DNA of 64,000 nt from Agaricus subrufescens (Eukaryota > Basidiomycota > Agaricomycetes > Agaricales > Agaricaceae): the NCBI GenBank assembly GCA_029945375.1, contig CM057065.1, forward strand, positions 1,364,001 to 1,428,000, written 5' to 3'. The notes under the pieces were generated by a model, which was given only the letters and a program-made list of their open reading frames with translations, ran no database searches and was not told the origin of the DNA. Position 1 is the stretch's first letter. Each line of letters begins with the position of its first letter. Shown here piece after piece: positions 36,593 to 47,442 of the stretch. Position numbers and translations under genes: made by a program.

Positions 36593-39500
36593 AAAACAAG
36601 ATGAAGACTTAATCTCTCTTGGAGATGAAGACTTAATCTCTCTTGGAGATGAAGACTTAATCTCTCTTGGAGATGAAGAAGACGAGTATGATGGCAACAT
36701 GGATACAAAGGAAGGGTCGTACACGCAAGTGTCCCCATCCTCTTCACATGCCTCTACTAATCACATGTTTCAGATCTTACATGAATCCCGAGTTGCAAGC
36801 ATGGGTCAATGCGCCCATTCGCCCCAAGGATCGACCGGACAAAAGTCAGTTGACGTACATTTGATGGATCGAGTGTTAGCTCTCTCTATGTATAATAGTC
36901 TGATTTGTAATATTTATGCGATGGAATCGAGTGCTAGAGGCACTCTTCTCGATGATCTGACTCCCTTGTGTGAATCTCTCTTCATAAGTTCGACTATCAA
37001 ACGCAGTCACTATGATGTTAAGTGGATGATTGATTCCGGTGCTTCAGCGCACTTTACTGGAAACCTATCGGACTTTGCTTCGATACAAATGGGTTTCTTC
37101 GGATTAGTGCACACTGCTTCTACTCCCCAAAATATCAAGGGTCGAGGAACAATCTTCATAGAACACTTAGTCATAGATCCTAAAACTGGTGCCGAGTCCA
37201 CTTTAGTGACGAAACTCTGGCCCGTTTTCTATATCAAAGGTACACATATGAGGCTCATCTCGGCCGGCCAATTATTGTGATCAGGCCTGAGATTAGAAGC
37301 CGATGCAAAATTACATACATTTCGAGATAAAGATAATCGCGCTGTTATGAGCGGTGTCTCTGGGCATTACCAAAATATCCCAGCGGTCCTTTCCAGGATT
37401 GTAAAGAAACACCCCAAAGAGTTTGCGAAAGCACTCCAGCCCGCTGATTATCAAACTTGGCATCGTCGATTAGGACATCCTTCTGATTTTGTACTGAATC
37501 AATTCTGTGAGGAAACTCAGGGAGTACCCAGAATTACGATTCCGAAATCTAAAGGGGTTTGCGATGGTTGTGTTAAGGGTAAATTAACCCAACAACAATT
37601 TCCACCATCTGAAAGCCGTGCTAAAAAGATTCTTGAACTGGTTCATTCCGACCTGTTCGAACTACCTGTATTATCATATCATCGCTATAAATGGATTATG
37701 ACTATAATGGACGACTACTCTGGTGTCGCTTTCATTGTCACACTATCCAAGAAAAGTGAAGCTCCAAATCAGATGAAAAACATCTTGACATTCTTGGCTA
37801 CATCTACTGGCCAGAAAGTCGTGCGACTACGCACTGATTGAGGAGGAGAATACACTAGCGGAGTTCTAAAAGAATATCTAGCCGCAAACGGAATTCAGCA
37901 TGAAATGTCGTCACCCCACGTTCACCAACAGAACAGTCACGCGGAACGACTTAATAGAACCTTGCATGAGAAATCACAAGCATTATGGTTGCAGGCATGC
38001 CTCCCGGATTCTTATTGGGAATTCTCTATGTCGTATGCGGTTTATATTTACAATCGCACTCCAATGCAACGGTTAAAGTGGAAAACACCATTCAAATTGT
38101 TCTTCGGAACCAAACCAAATTTGTCCTTAATCCGAGTATTTGGATGTGGTGCACACGTGTATTTACCAGATGAGATCCATCAGGATAAACTCTCTGCATG
38201 TTCCGAACTTATGTTATTCGTTGGCTATGATGGCACGAATTACAAGTTCATTAGACACACTAAAAATAACGCTGTGTTCATCGGCCCACATGCCATATTT
38301 GACGAATCATACTTTCCTAAATGTTTGTCATCTAAACCAAGTAACCTCGAAAAACAAATTGATGAGGAACTTTCCAGGGATTCATCCCCTGACGAAACAA
38401 GTGATGAAACTCCAGACTTACCTAGTCCTTCACATCCTCGTGACCCTCCACCGGGTCCTCCACCTGCTGCACCGCAGCAACCTCCTCATAATCCGCCTGA
38501 TCCTCTGGCATCACCACCGAGATCACCTCCTCCATCACCTGGTCCTTCCAGACCATGGCAAATTCCACAACAGGAAAAGCCACAATGGAATAGAGGAAAA
38601 AGGCGTGCAGAATCACCGCCTGATGAATCTGAAAGACCACCACTCCGACGATCGGAAAGAGAATCTCGAGTTCCTAACCGTCCGGATAATGTCTATGGCA
38701 ATAAACCGCCAGCTAAGATTCTTCGGGATTATGAGAAACAACCCTTCTTACCTAAAATGGATGAACAGATCAGAAATAGAGTTCCTTCTAGATCTGATCG
38801 TCAGAAAGCCAGACTTCCTAATGATGACGTCACTGAACGTCGCGAAGAAATTCGCCGACGATTTGACGAAGCCCAACAAAGGGCTGAAGATTGGGAAAAA
38901 GAACATGGCACTGAAATACCTCCCGTAAAATTCGGATCACGCCCTACTCCAAATCAGGAGGAGGATAACGACGATGACCGAATGGAGGATATTCAAGTTC
39001 TTCTCAGAGAAGGAGGAGTAAGGTTAAATAACTTTCTCTTCGAACTTGCAAACAAAATCCAAACACCAGTCCAATTCAAGGACTTATCACAATTGCCTGC
39101 GGCAACGCGCAAAAAATGGATTGATGCTTGTTTAGAAGAATTAAAAGCCTTACAACAAAGAGGTGTCTATGAATTAGTGGATCTCCCGAGAGGTCGTAGA
39201 ACCATTAAAAATAGATGGGTGTTTAATGAAAAGAGTGATGGTCGCCTTCGGGCTCGACTGGTTGCTAAAGGATTCTCTCAAGTTGAAGGAATCGACTATA
39301 ATGAATTATTCTCTCCAGTAGTCCACTAAAAAACTGCTCGTCTTCTTTTCGGTGTTGTTGCCATGGAAGATTGGGATATGTTCAGTGTTGACGTTAAAAC
39401 CGCCTATCTTTATGGCAAACTGGATGAAGAAATTTATATGTCGCAACCAGAAGGATTTAGAGTTCCTGGAAAGGAGAATAAAGTCTGGAAATTACGCCGT

Positions 39501-40604
39501 GCCCTATATGGCCTTAAACAGGCCGGACTTAGCTGGTGGAAAGAACTCACCGCTAGCATGACAGAAATCGGTTTTACCCAATGCAAGTCCGATGCAGGCA
39601 TATATTATTATCGACATCCAAAAACTCGCGAGTTAGTTATCGCTGTAGTTTATGTTGATGACGTAGCCTTCTTAGGCAAAAAGAATTCTAAGCTCCTCCA
39701 AGAGTTGAAGCTAAAGTTTTCTACCAAATGGGAATGTCGTGATCAAGGCGAAATGACTGAGTTCCTCGGGATGCAAATCTCTAGAGATAGACCTCATCGA
39801 AAAGTCTTTCTGCATCAGCAGAAGTACCTTCAAAAAGTACTCGATTGATTCGGAATCAAATATGGATCTGAAGAAACACCATTACCAAAAGGTTTTGTGT
39901 TTTCTACTTCCGACAAAATGCCTAAACCTGAATTCAGGCAAAAATACCAGCAATTAGTTGGATCCTTGATGTATCTTATGATCGGATCTCAACCAGACAT
40001 TGCATTTGCAGTTGTAAAATTATCGCAACAGATGGTAAAACCTAACAAGGAACATTATACCACTGGAATGCATTTGCTACGGTATCTTAACGGTACCAAA
40101 AATAGAGTTCTTGAGTTTGATGGTAACTCAAATTCTGGTATAATTGCTTATTCAGATTCTGATTGGGCATCTGATCCCGAAGACTGGAAATAAATCACCA
40201 GCAACTTTTGCACACTTGCTGATGGTCCAGTATCTTGGTTGAGTTGCAAACAAAAAACTGTCGCACTCTCATCGACGGAAGCTGAATATATGGCTCTCTC
40301 TGATTGTTTGCGACAACTTGTCTGGATGTCCCAACTTCTTACCAAAGTAGGTTTTGATATCGACACACCCCTTCTCTATGGAGATAATTTGGGAAGCCTA
40401 TTTTGGGCCACCTCAGAAGTCCAAGAAAAGCGACCTAAACATATTGATATTTGCTTTCACTATGTTCAGAATCTTCTTGAGGGAAAGTGGATCAAAATTG
40501 ACTGGATTGACGGTCAAGAAAATCTTGCTGACATTATGACCAAAAATCTTGAGAAAATCAAATTCAATATGTTCTGCCCTATGTTAGGATTGCGTGAACA
40601 GTAG
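36534..40604 (+). pseudogene. Outer Copia pol region (protease, integrase, RT, RNase H)
   Basis: One frame holds protease (WMIDSGASAHFT near 37025), integrase (HRRLGHPS, HSDLFELPVLSYH, LRTD-stop-GGEYTS, HVHQQNSHAERLNRT), a Pro-rich linker, RT (WVFNEKSDGR, VDVKTAYLYGKLDEEIYM, YVDDVAFLG) and RNase H (YSDSDWASDPEDWK, ALSSTEAEYMAL, THIDI-like tail). It is closed by TGA at 37278, 37839 and 39846 and TAA at 39327 and 40191. The TGA at 37839 replaces the Arg of the conserved DRGGE motif, so the integrase is dead. A 24-bp sequence is repeated three times at about 36605-36675, encoding GDEDLISL copies at the gag-pol boundary. Confidence 0.85.
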
Positions 40605-40620
40605 TCTACTCAAGGAGGAG

Positions 40621-40940
40621 TGTTGACAAAATACCTCGAGTTATACGCTCGATATGACGTGTATGAGCAACTACTGTGCACTATGCACTATGCCACACCT
40701 TTTTCAATTGTTTTATGCATGTTTACTGCGGACTCCTTCTGCGGACTCCTGTTTTACCTGTATGTTTCACAATACCCTTTACCACTATGAGGTTCTTTGT
40801 CGAGTATATAAACCCTATGTATATTCCATAGAATAACAGTTCAGTTTCCTCTCTCACTTCGCTCTACAAGCTCTCTCAGCTCTACAAGCTCTATCCTCTA
40901 CCTTTATCCTCCTACTGCCTAGGAATTATAAGCAATGTGA
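40621..40940 (+). repeat. 3' LTR of outer Copia, first part
   Basis: Begins TGTTGACAAAATACC after the polypurine tract and runs to GCAATGTGA, where the nested element is inserted. The last five bases, TGTGA (40936-40940), are the left copy of the nested element's target duplication. The remainder of this LTR is at 47391-47442. Confidence 0.9.
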
Positions 40941-41408
40941 TATTGAAGCAGCACCGTAGTGTGCACAGCGGTTAGGACAACAGACACGAACCTGTATAGG
41001 TGTGCCTGTGGGTTCTTGAGAGAGATATCAAGAGAGGAAGAATTTAGACGAAATATGAGATGGATTTCGAGCTGAGTTACATACAAGCATAATTGTACTT
41101 TATATACATACTGCATAGTCATAATCTAGATATCATAGTTACAGGACCTGTGTAGAACGAAGTAGATGTAATAAATTAGAGTAGGGAGTATATTCTCGAG
41201 TAGATGAACTGCTCGAGAATATTAAGCTGTATATGCGAGGAGATCTTGTAAGATCTCCTCGTAGCGTTCGTCTGTACTCCCGAAACTCTGTATAGAATAA
41301 CTACTACGAGTAGGGACTCTTCTGGTACCATGGACAGGTCCAGGAGTCGATGTAAGCTGAGATGTTTGAGCGGGTGTCCATGGAGGTTGGATAGATTAAG
41401 TCTCAACA
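40941..41408 (-). repeat. 3' LTR of nested Copia
   Basis: On the minus strand it runs TGTTGAGACT..GCTTCAATA, ending in TA instead of the usual CA; the other LTR has the same end. Confidence 0.9.
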
Positions 41409-41447
41409 CTCCCCCTCGCTACACGTAGTAGGATAATCAATATGCAT

Positions 41448-44400
41448 TTAATAGAACGCTATTCCTAATCTTTCTCGGAACTTGGTGAATTTGTCAAGGG
41501 CCAGCGCCTTGGTAAAGAGATCTGCAGGATTCTCATTACCGTCAACGTGGACAGCCTCGATGCTCCCATTTTCAACGCATTCACGGATATAGTGGAAGCG
41601 GACATCAATGTGTTTTGTCCGCCGTTCCTGAACAGGGTTCGATGCTAAGAAGATTGAACCCTGGTTGTCGCCGTAAATAGGAATGGATGGCAAATCAAAA
41701 CCAAGCTCTTGAAGAAGTGATTGAATCCAAATCACTTGTCGGCAGCAGTCCGACATAGCCATGTATTCGGCTTCAGTAGATGACAGAGCGACTGTCTTTT
41801 GTCTCCTGCTCAGCCAGGAGACGGGACCATTTGCCAAAGTGATTAAGTAACCCGTAGTGGATCTGCGCATAACGGGATCGGAAGCCCAGTCCGAGTCTGA
41901 GTATGCAGCCAATCCATCGTTGGATCCGCCATCGAAAACGAGCGTGTAGTCAGCCGTCTTAAGAAGATATCGACAAATGTACAGGGCCTTCTCTATGTGA
42001 TCACGAGTTGGCTCTGCGCTAAATTGCGACAATCTAATGACTGCGTATGCGATGTCTGGTCGTGTTCCCAGCATGATGTAGAGCAGTGACCCAATAATTT
42101 GTTGGAAATATCTGCGGGTTTCTTTGTCGGAGTGCGTAGGATTTGAGAGAGGTTTATAGCCAGCAGGTAGTGGCGTGTTTGTGGGTTTAGAGGAAATTTT
42201 AAAGCGCTCAAGGACTTTAGACAAATAGGTCCTCTGATCGAGATATAAAGTCTTTTTCTTTCGATCTCTCGATATCCTCATACCCAGGAATTCCTTTGCT
42301 TCTCCGAGGTCACGACACTCCCATCTTTTCATGAACTCATTCTTTTTTGTCATGAGGAGCTTGCGGTTATTTCCCATAAAGAGTGCGTCATCGACGTAGA
42401 CAATAACGACTACTATCGAGTCACCATTTTGATAAATAAAGACTCCTGCATCTGACGAAATTCGTCTAAATCCCAATGTCTTCATTGACGAGTTCATCTC
42501 TTTCCACCAGGCAAGACTAGCTTGCTTGAGACCATAGAGAGCTCGACGAAGTCTCCATACTAAGTTTTCCTTCCCGGGGGTTGCAAAGCCCTCAGGTTGT
42601 TCCATGTATATCTCTTCGTCTAACTTTCCGTATAGGAAGGCTGTTTTAACGTCAAGAGCTTCGAGGTCCCAGTCTTCAAGGGCAGCGAGTGAGAGCAGTA
42701 AGCGAACTGTCTCAAAACGTACTACCGGTGAAAACAGTTCATCGAAGTCGACACCTTCAACTTGTGAAAAGCCTTTGGCGACAAGACGTGCTCTTTTACG
42801 TCCGTCTGATTTAATGTTGAACACCCAGCGATTCTTGATCGCTTTTCTGTTTTTGGGTAGTGCAACGAGTTCATAGACTCCTCGGTCTCTTAATGCGTCA
42901 AGTTCTTCTTTGCAGGCAGCATTAATCCATTCGTTTCTCAAACGTTCTGGAAGGTTAAGAACCTCTTTAAAGTTTTGGGGTACGTATGGTTCCTCTACTT
43001 TGTAAGCAGCGGAAAGGAGGTAGTTTACAAATGATGCTCCCCCTTCCTGAACGAGTCTGACTACATCGTTGTCAGGTAGACTCGCCTCAGGATAATTCCC
43101 TTTAGCGCTGCCTAGGATGTTGACAGGTCTGTGGCGGTCACCATGAACATTCCCCAATCTCTCAGGAGGTCTGATGGTATGACGAGGGCGAAGAACGCGA
43201 GTGGGAGGAGTAGGAGACACTGGGTCATTTTCTCGCACATCGCGTTCGTCCCTTGTTGGTGCAAAGGAAGTCTTTCGAGGAAAAACTCTGTTGGGTTCCG
43301 GTTTGGCAGGAGGTGAGGTTTTACCAGGTGATCGCACACGACTTTGTTTAGGGGTTGAGGGTGGTGATGGGTTTTCATTCGCATCGCCTCCATCGTTTGT
43401 TGAAGGATTTGGTGGAGGCAGGGCGTCGAATGAGGGTGAGGGTGGTGAAGGATGATCTCCTAAGGAAGTCGGTGCGTCGCTTTCAACTCTGCCAAAACCT
43501 GGTCGTGGTTTATCTGATGATTTCGGGAACCACGTCTCGTCAAAAAGAGCTGTTGGTCCTACATAGATTGAATTGCCTTTCTGTATTCGCATGAACCGGT
43601 AAGCCTTAGATCCCGATTCGTAGCCGATGAAGATCATTAATTCAGAAGATGGCGCCAGTTTATTCTGGCGTTGATTTTGGGGAATGAATACATATGCCGC
43701 ACAGCCAAAGGTTCTCAAATATGAGACATCTGGTTTGTTCCCATGCCAGAGTTCAAAGGGTGTCTTCCAGTTTTTCCTGGAGAGTGGTGTGCGATTGTGA
43801 AGATGTGCAGCCGTATCAAGAGCGAATTCCCAGTATGATTCAGGGAGAAATGAGTCTAATCTCATGCATTGAGATTTTTCGCGCAAGGTTCGAATCATTC
43901 TCTCTGCCCGTCCATTTTGTTGATGAACGTCAGCGGCGCTAGTCTCATGGGTGATCCCATGTTGCTTAAGATAGTTTTCAAAAGCATTAGAGGTGAATTC
44001 TCCCCCTCGATCCGTGCGTAATCGTTTAATCAAGTAATCCGAGGAGTTCTCGACCATTGATTTGAATTTCTGGAATGCGTCAAGAGCTCCTGATTTCTCT
44101 CGCAGGAAAGCGATATGCACATAGGATGAAAAATCATCGTAAAATGTGGCAACCCATTTATAACAGTGATAAGATAAGGTGGGGAATTCCATTAAATCCG
44201 AATGAATTAATTCTAAGGGTCGTTTGGCCCTTTTGGCAGATTCAGGGAATGACTTTTGCGTCATTTTTCCTAATGCGCATCCTGAGCATATTCGGTTCTG
44301 ATGATCGTCCCGTAGATTTTCCGGCATACCCTTCACATGCTGAGGCGCATGTTTGAGGATTTTTATTGAGGGATGCCCAAATCTCTTATGCCAGGTTTGA

Positions 44401-46703
44401 GTTCGGTCATTCGAGATGTTTCCCACCATTCCTAACTCCTTTCCCCGAAGGATTTTCGATTCAAGAAAGTGTAGAGTTCCTTTGCCGTTGCCCCTAAGAG
44501 CGGAGAACACCGGGTTACCATTCATGTCAAACACTGTGGTACCCTTCGAGTTTGACATCAGCGTTAGTCCATCCTTGGTTAATTGTCCGGTAGACATCAG
44601 TCTCTGTGACGAGCCTGGCATGTGCATCACTGGCCAGAGTTGCGAGGTACGCGTTACACGCTGTCCACTTTGAGAGACTTCATGGCTAATGATTACTGTC
44701 CCCATCCCTACTATTTGTAGGGGGGCGTCTTTATTCGCTGTTTCAACAATGATCGGATTAGATAACTTTTCGTATTCAATGAAGTCATCATATCGGAATG
44801 TGAAGTGAGACGACGCTCCTGAGTCAAAGAGCCAATTGGCTTGATCACAGCTTTTATTTCTTTCGCATAAATGGCACATGTGATAATTTTCATCACCGTT
44901 TATTTGTGCTGGCATAGCCATTCTACTTAAGAAATTGGTACATAACTTTCGCATACAGTTTACATTTGGATGTCGGGAGAAATGACAGGGAGACAATAGT
45001 CTTCCTCTTCGTCGTAGTAAACTGGTCTGCGAGAGATTATGAGTACCGATGTCATATTTGTATGATGAGGGTACTTGCATATTGTATGCACCAGCTGCGA
45101 TCGTTTCGTCAGCTTCGTCGATCATATCAACAGTTATGAAGGCACCCGGGACATCCGGTTCAGAAATGAAGGATGGTTGTTCCAGTTCCCTGGTTACCAC
45201 TTCCTCAGAGTCGGTCGTCTCTTCTTCTGAATCATCCGTGTATTCTTCACCAGATTCAGAATTGTTCTCGGCATCACCATTCTCGTCGCCGATTATGACA
45301 TCATCGTCATTATTGGTCATGACAGTATGTACCTCATTGGTTTCACTATCTGGGAGAATTCCCTGATCGTTATATGCAGCATATTCGCTAGCATTCCCAA
45401 GAGTAAAGTTACTGTCTTCAATTCCTTCTGCAACTGGCTCATGACTACGGGTAGAGACCAGTGGAGACGATTGGCGACTAGGGGGTGTAGGCGATGAGAG
45501 TCTCCTAATCAGGGGCTCAGGAGACCTAGATGGGGTGGAACCCGGAGAAGTTGGAACAGGGAAGATTCGGTCGATTAATCTACCAAGTCCGAATGACTCA
45601 GTAGATGAGATAGACATGGACCGTTTCTTTTTGTGTTCCCGGTATGCTCGTAAGTTCCGGAGACGAGTTTCATGAGGAGTGAGCGAGGGATGATAATGAG
45701 ACGGAAGGTCGGCACTGGTGGACATAGGGAATAATGAATGAAGTGTGGCAGGTGAGGCAAACTCGACATCGGTAGATTGGACATTGTGTGAGTGATATTG
45801 GGATTGGTTTTGGTTATTATCATAGTGGTTGGAGTGATTAGAATGGTTGGAAGAGTTGGAATGGTTATGATAGTGAGTGTCCTTTCTACCTCGAGTGTTG
45901 CCACGTCCGCGATTAGATCCTCTGCCGCTGAATGAGCCCCTACCGCCTCTTCCACCAAACTGTTTCCCACCGCGAGGGTGAAAGTCCCGGTTCCTCGGAG
46001 CGAACTTTCCTTGGCCCTTCTGATTATTCCATGGTGGGTTATGATCCCCTTTGCGTTTAAGTCCTGAGATCCGAGAAACTGAAGCGGTCTGTGAAGAGGA
46101 ACGTCTAACGTATTCCTCTTTGATTGCAACCGCTACGTTGTCAAAGCTCAGATCCGAGGGCTTTGTGGTGGCAAGAATCGTTGAAGAAACTCCGTCCCAG
46201 TCAGCCGGCAATGCAGCAAGAAGGATCATAGCCTGCAGTTCCTTGGCAATGGTGTATTTAGCGTCTGCCGAAGTGAGACGACTAAATGATGCTCTCATGC
46301 CGTTGAGGTCAGGAGTGGGATCACGGTCACTTGCGATCCTCATCCTCATAATATTCTGGAACTCGGAATAGATTAAGGCAGTTCCAGGAGTGCCGTATGA
46401 GGTATGGAGTGCATCCCAAAGGGCTTTGCTCTTTATGTCGGTGGTGACGTGATGGAGAAGTGAGGAGTGCAGGCGCAAGGTAATGAAGCCGGCAGCCTGT
46501 TCGTCTTTGCCGCTCCAATCCGCAAGAGTATTCGCACCAGGAGAAGGTTCAGCAACGGATCCTGAGACGTATCCCCATAGATTGTGGGATTGCAGGTAGG
46601 CCTTCATCTTAATGCTCCATTCTGCGTAGTTAATCCCGGTGAGGTCAGGGATACTCGCTGAAACGCCGTTGTTTGTAGTGGCCATCTGTATAGGTGCGAG
46701 CAT
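41448..46703 (-). CDS. Copia gag-pol polyprotein, intact (1751 aa)
   Basis: Encodes the full set of Copia activities for cytoplasmic particle assembly, reverse transcription and integration. Domains by approximate residue: Gag (15-210, IPDLTGINYAEW..MKAYL); RGG-rich nucleic-acid-binding stretch (235-275) in place of an obvious zinc knuckle; His/Asn/Ser run (280-305); Ser/acidic linker; aspartic protease FDSGASSHFT (about 625); integrase HHCC starting WHKRFGHPS (about 771) and D,D,E core (HSDLMEF, TDRGGEF, GRAERM; about 834, 897, 934); Pro-rich linker; RT from NRWVFNIKSDGR (about 1294) with YVDDALFMG (about 1437); RNase H with YSDSDWASDP and ALSSTEAEYMAM (about 1604-1645). All catalytic residues I can check are present and there is no stop or frameshift. 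Translation may start at this ATG or at the second one five codons on, ATG-GCC, which directly follows an acceptor-like CCTATACAG. Confidence 0.95.
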   Translation of the reverse strand: MLAPIQMATTNNGVSASIPDLTGINYAEWSIKMKAYLQSHNLWGYVSGSVAEPSPGANTLADWSGKDEQAAGFITLRLHSSLLHHVTTDIKSKALWDALHTSYGTPGTALIYSEFQNIMRMRIASDRDPTPDLNGMRASFSRLTSADAKYTIAKELQAMILLAALPADWDGVSSTILATTKPSDLSFDNVAVAIKEEYVRRSSSQTASVSRISGLKRKGDHNPPWNNQKGQGKFAPRNRDFHPRGGKQFGGRGGRGSFSGRGSNRGRGNTRGRKDTHYHNHSNSSNHSNHSNHYDNNQNQSQYHSHNVQSTDVEFASPATLHSLFPMSTSADLPSHYHPSLTPHETRLRNLRAYREHKKKRSMSISSTESFGLGRLIDRIFPVPTSPGSTPSRSPEPLIRRLSSPTPPSRQSSPLVSTRSHEPVAEGIEDSNFTLGNASEYAAYNDQGILPDSETNEVHTVMTNNDDDVIIGDENGDAENNSESGEEYTDDSEEETTDSEEVVTRELEQPSFISEPDVPGAFITVDMIDEADETIAAGAYNMQVPSSYKYDIGTHNLSQTSLLRRRGRLLSPCHFSRHPNVNCMRKLCTNFLSRMAMPAQINGDENYHMCHLCERNKSCDQANWLFDSGASSHFTFRYDDFIEYEKLSNPIIVETANKDAPLQIVGMGTVIISHEVSQSGQRVTRTSQLWPVMHMPGSSQRLMSTGQLTKDGLTLMSNSKGTTVFDMNGNPVFSALRGNGKGTLHFLESKILRGKELGMVGNISNDRTQTWHKRFGHPSIKILKHAPQHVKGMPENLRDDHQNRICSGCALGKMTQKSFPESAKRAKRPLELIHSDLMEFPTLSYHCYKWVATFYDDFSSYVHIAFLREKSGALDAFQKFKSMVENSSDYLIKRLRTDRGGEFTSNAFENYLKQHGITHETSAADVHQQNGRAERMIRTLREKSQCMRLDSFLPESYWEFALDTAAHLHNRTPLSRKNWKTPFELWHGNKPDVSYLRTFGCAAYVFIPQNQRQNKLAPSSELMIFIGYESGSKAYRFMRIQKGNSIYVGPTALFDETWFPKSSDKPRPGFGRVESDAPTSLGDHPSPPSPSFDALPPPNPSTNDGGDANENPSPPSTPKQSRVRSPGKTSPPAKPEPNRVFPRKTSFAPTRDERDVRENDPVSPTPPTRVLRPRHTIRPPERLGNVHGDRHRPVNILGSAKGNYPEASLPDNDVVRLVQEGGASFVNYLLSAAYKVEEPYVPQNFKEVLNLPERLRNEWINAACKEELDALRDRGVYELVALPKNRKAIKNRWVFNIKSDGRKRARLVAKGFSQVEGVDFDELFSPVVRFETVRLLLSLAALEDWDLEALDVKTAFLYGKLDEEIYMEQPEGFATPGKENLVWRLRRALYGLKQASLAWWKEMNSSMKTLGFRRISSDAGVFIYQNGDSIVVVIVYVDDALFMGNNRKLLMTKKNEFMKRWECRDLGEAKEFLGMRISRDRKKKTLYLDQRTYLSKVLERFKISSKPTNTPLPAGYKPLSNPTHSDKETRRYFQQIIGSLLYIMLGTRPDIAYAVIRLSQFSAEPTRDHIEKALYICRYLLKTADYTLVFDGGSNDGLAAYSDSDWASDPVMRRSTTGYLITLANGPVSWLSRRQKTVALSSTEAEYMAMSDCCRQVIWIQSLLQELGFDLPSIPIYGDNQGSIFLASNPVQERRTKHIDVRFHYIRECVENGSIEAVHVDGNENPADLFTKALALDKFTKFRERLGIAFY

Positions 46704-46922
46704 CAGCTCTTTTGCTTTGTCTGTATTAAAAATAGAACAAAGCAGCGGAACGTCATGAGATTATATCAATCAGTTCCTGACAATTGAATTGTCGGATTTA
46801 CTGTGCGGATATCACACTTCCTTGAGAAGCGACAGGGTTAATGTTCATGAGATCAGCAATCTGATGTAAACCATCAGACCCTGGCTCAATGAGTCCTGTA
46901 CGACCGTTCGGGGCCCATAACC

Positions 46923-47390
46923 TATTGAAGCAGCACCGTAGTGTGCACAGCGGTTAGGACAACAGACACGAACCTGTATAGGTGTGCCTGTGGGTTCTTG
47001 AGAGAGATATCAAGAGAGGAAGAATTTAGACGAAATATGAGATGGATTTCGAGCTGAGTTACATACAAGCATAATTGTACTTTATATACATACTGCATAG
47101 TCATAATCTAGATATCATAGTTACAGGACCTGTGTAGAACGAAGTAGATGTAATAAATTAGAGTAGGGAGTATATTCTCGAGTAGATGAACTGCTCGAGA
47201 ATATTAAGCTGTATATGCGAGGAGATCTTGTAAGATCTCCTCGTAGCGTTCGTCTGTACTCCCGAAACTCTGTATAGAATAACTACTACGAGTAGGGACT
47301 CTTCTGGTACCATGGACAGGTCCAGGAGTCGATGTAAGCTGAGATGTTTGAGCGGGTGTCCATGGAGGTTGGATAGATTAAGTCTCAACA
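46923..47390 (-). repeat. 5' LTR of nested Copia
   Basis: Promoter-side LTR (minus strand) with TATATAAAG near 47080-47090. Identical by eye to 40941-41408. Confidence 0.9.
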
Positions 47391-47442
47391 TGTGAGTCTA
47401 TCCGATCTCCATGCTGCAGGTAGCAGCTCTGCTTTATCAACA
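47391..47442 (+). repeat. 3' LTR of outer Copia, second part
   Basis: TGTGAGTCTATCCG..TTTATCAACA continues the 3' LTR after the nested insertion and matches the last 52 bases of the 5' LTR. Confidence 0.9.

Larger units (their letters stand above)
40941..47390 (-). mobile_element. Nested Copia-type retrotransposon, intact and very young
   Basis: Two 468-bp LTRs (40941-41408 and 46923-47390) look identical base for base. A 5-bp target duplication TGTGA (40936-40940 and 47391-47395) flanks the element. Between them one uninterrupted 1751-codon frame runs on the minus strand. GGTTATGGGCCC (minus strand) adjoins the promoter-side LTR as primer site, and a purine-rich AGCGAGGGGGAG precedes the other LTR. 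Identical LTRs and an open frame indicate recent, possibly current, transposition competence. Confidence 0.95.
33760..47442 (+). mobile_element. Outer Copia-type LTR retrotransposon, decayed, with nested insertion
   Basis: The 5' LTR (33760-34125, 366 bp) begins TGTTGACGAAATACC and ends TTTATCAACA. The 3' LTR begins at 40621 and is interrupted after TGTGA (40940) by another element; it resumes at 47391 and ends TTTATCAACA at 47442. A perfect target duplication TTAAG flanks the whole (33755-33759 and 47443-47447). Directly after the 5' LTR is a Copia-type primer site, and AAGGAGGAG precedes the 3' LTR. Internal order is gag, protease, integrase, RT, RNase H, as expected for Copia. Without the nested element it would be about 7.2 kb. 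Confidence 0.92.

Noticed and set aside
38140..38928. 262-codon plus-strand ORF inside the outer Copia
   Set aside because: It overlaps the integrase-RT linker and RT of the pol frame in another frame and has no domain.
45575..46129. 184-codon minus-strand ORF inside the nested Copia gag
   Set aside because: It is out of frame with the intact polyprotein over its RGG-rich stretch; its composition is a by-product of that region.
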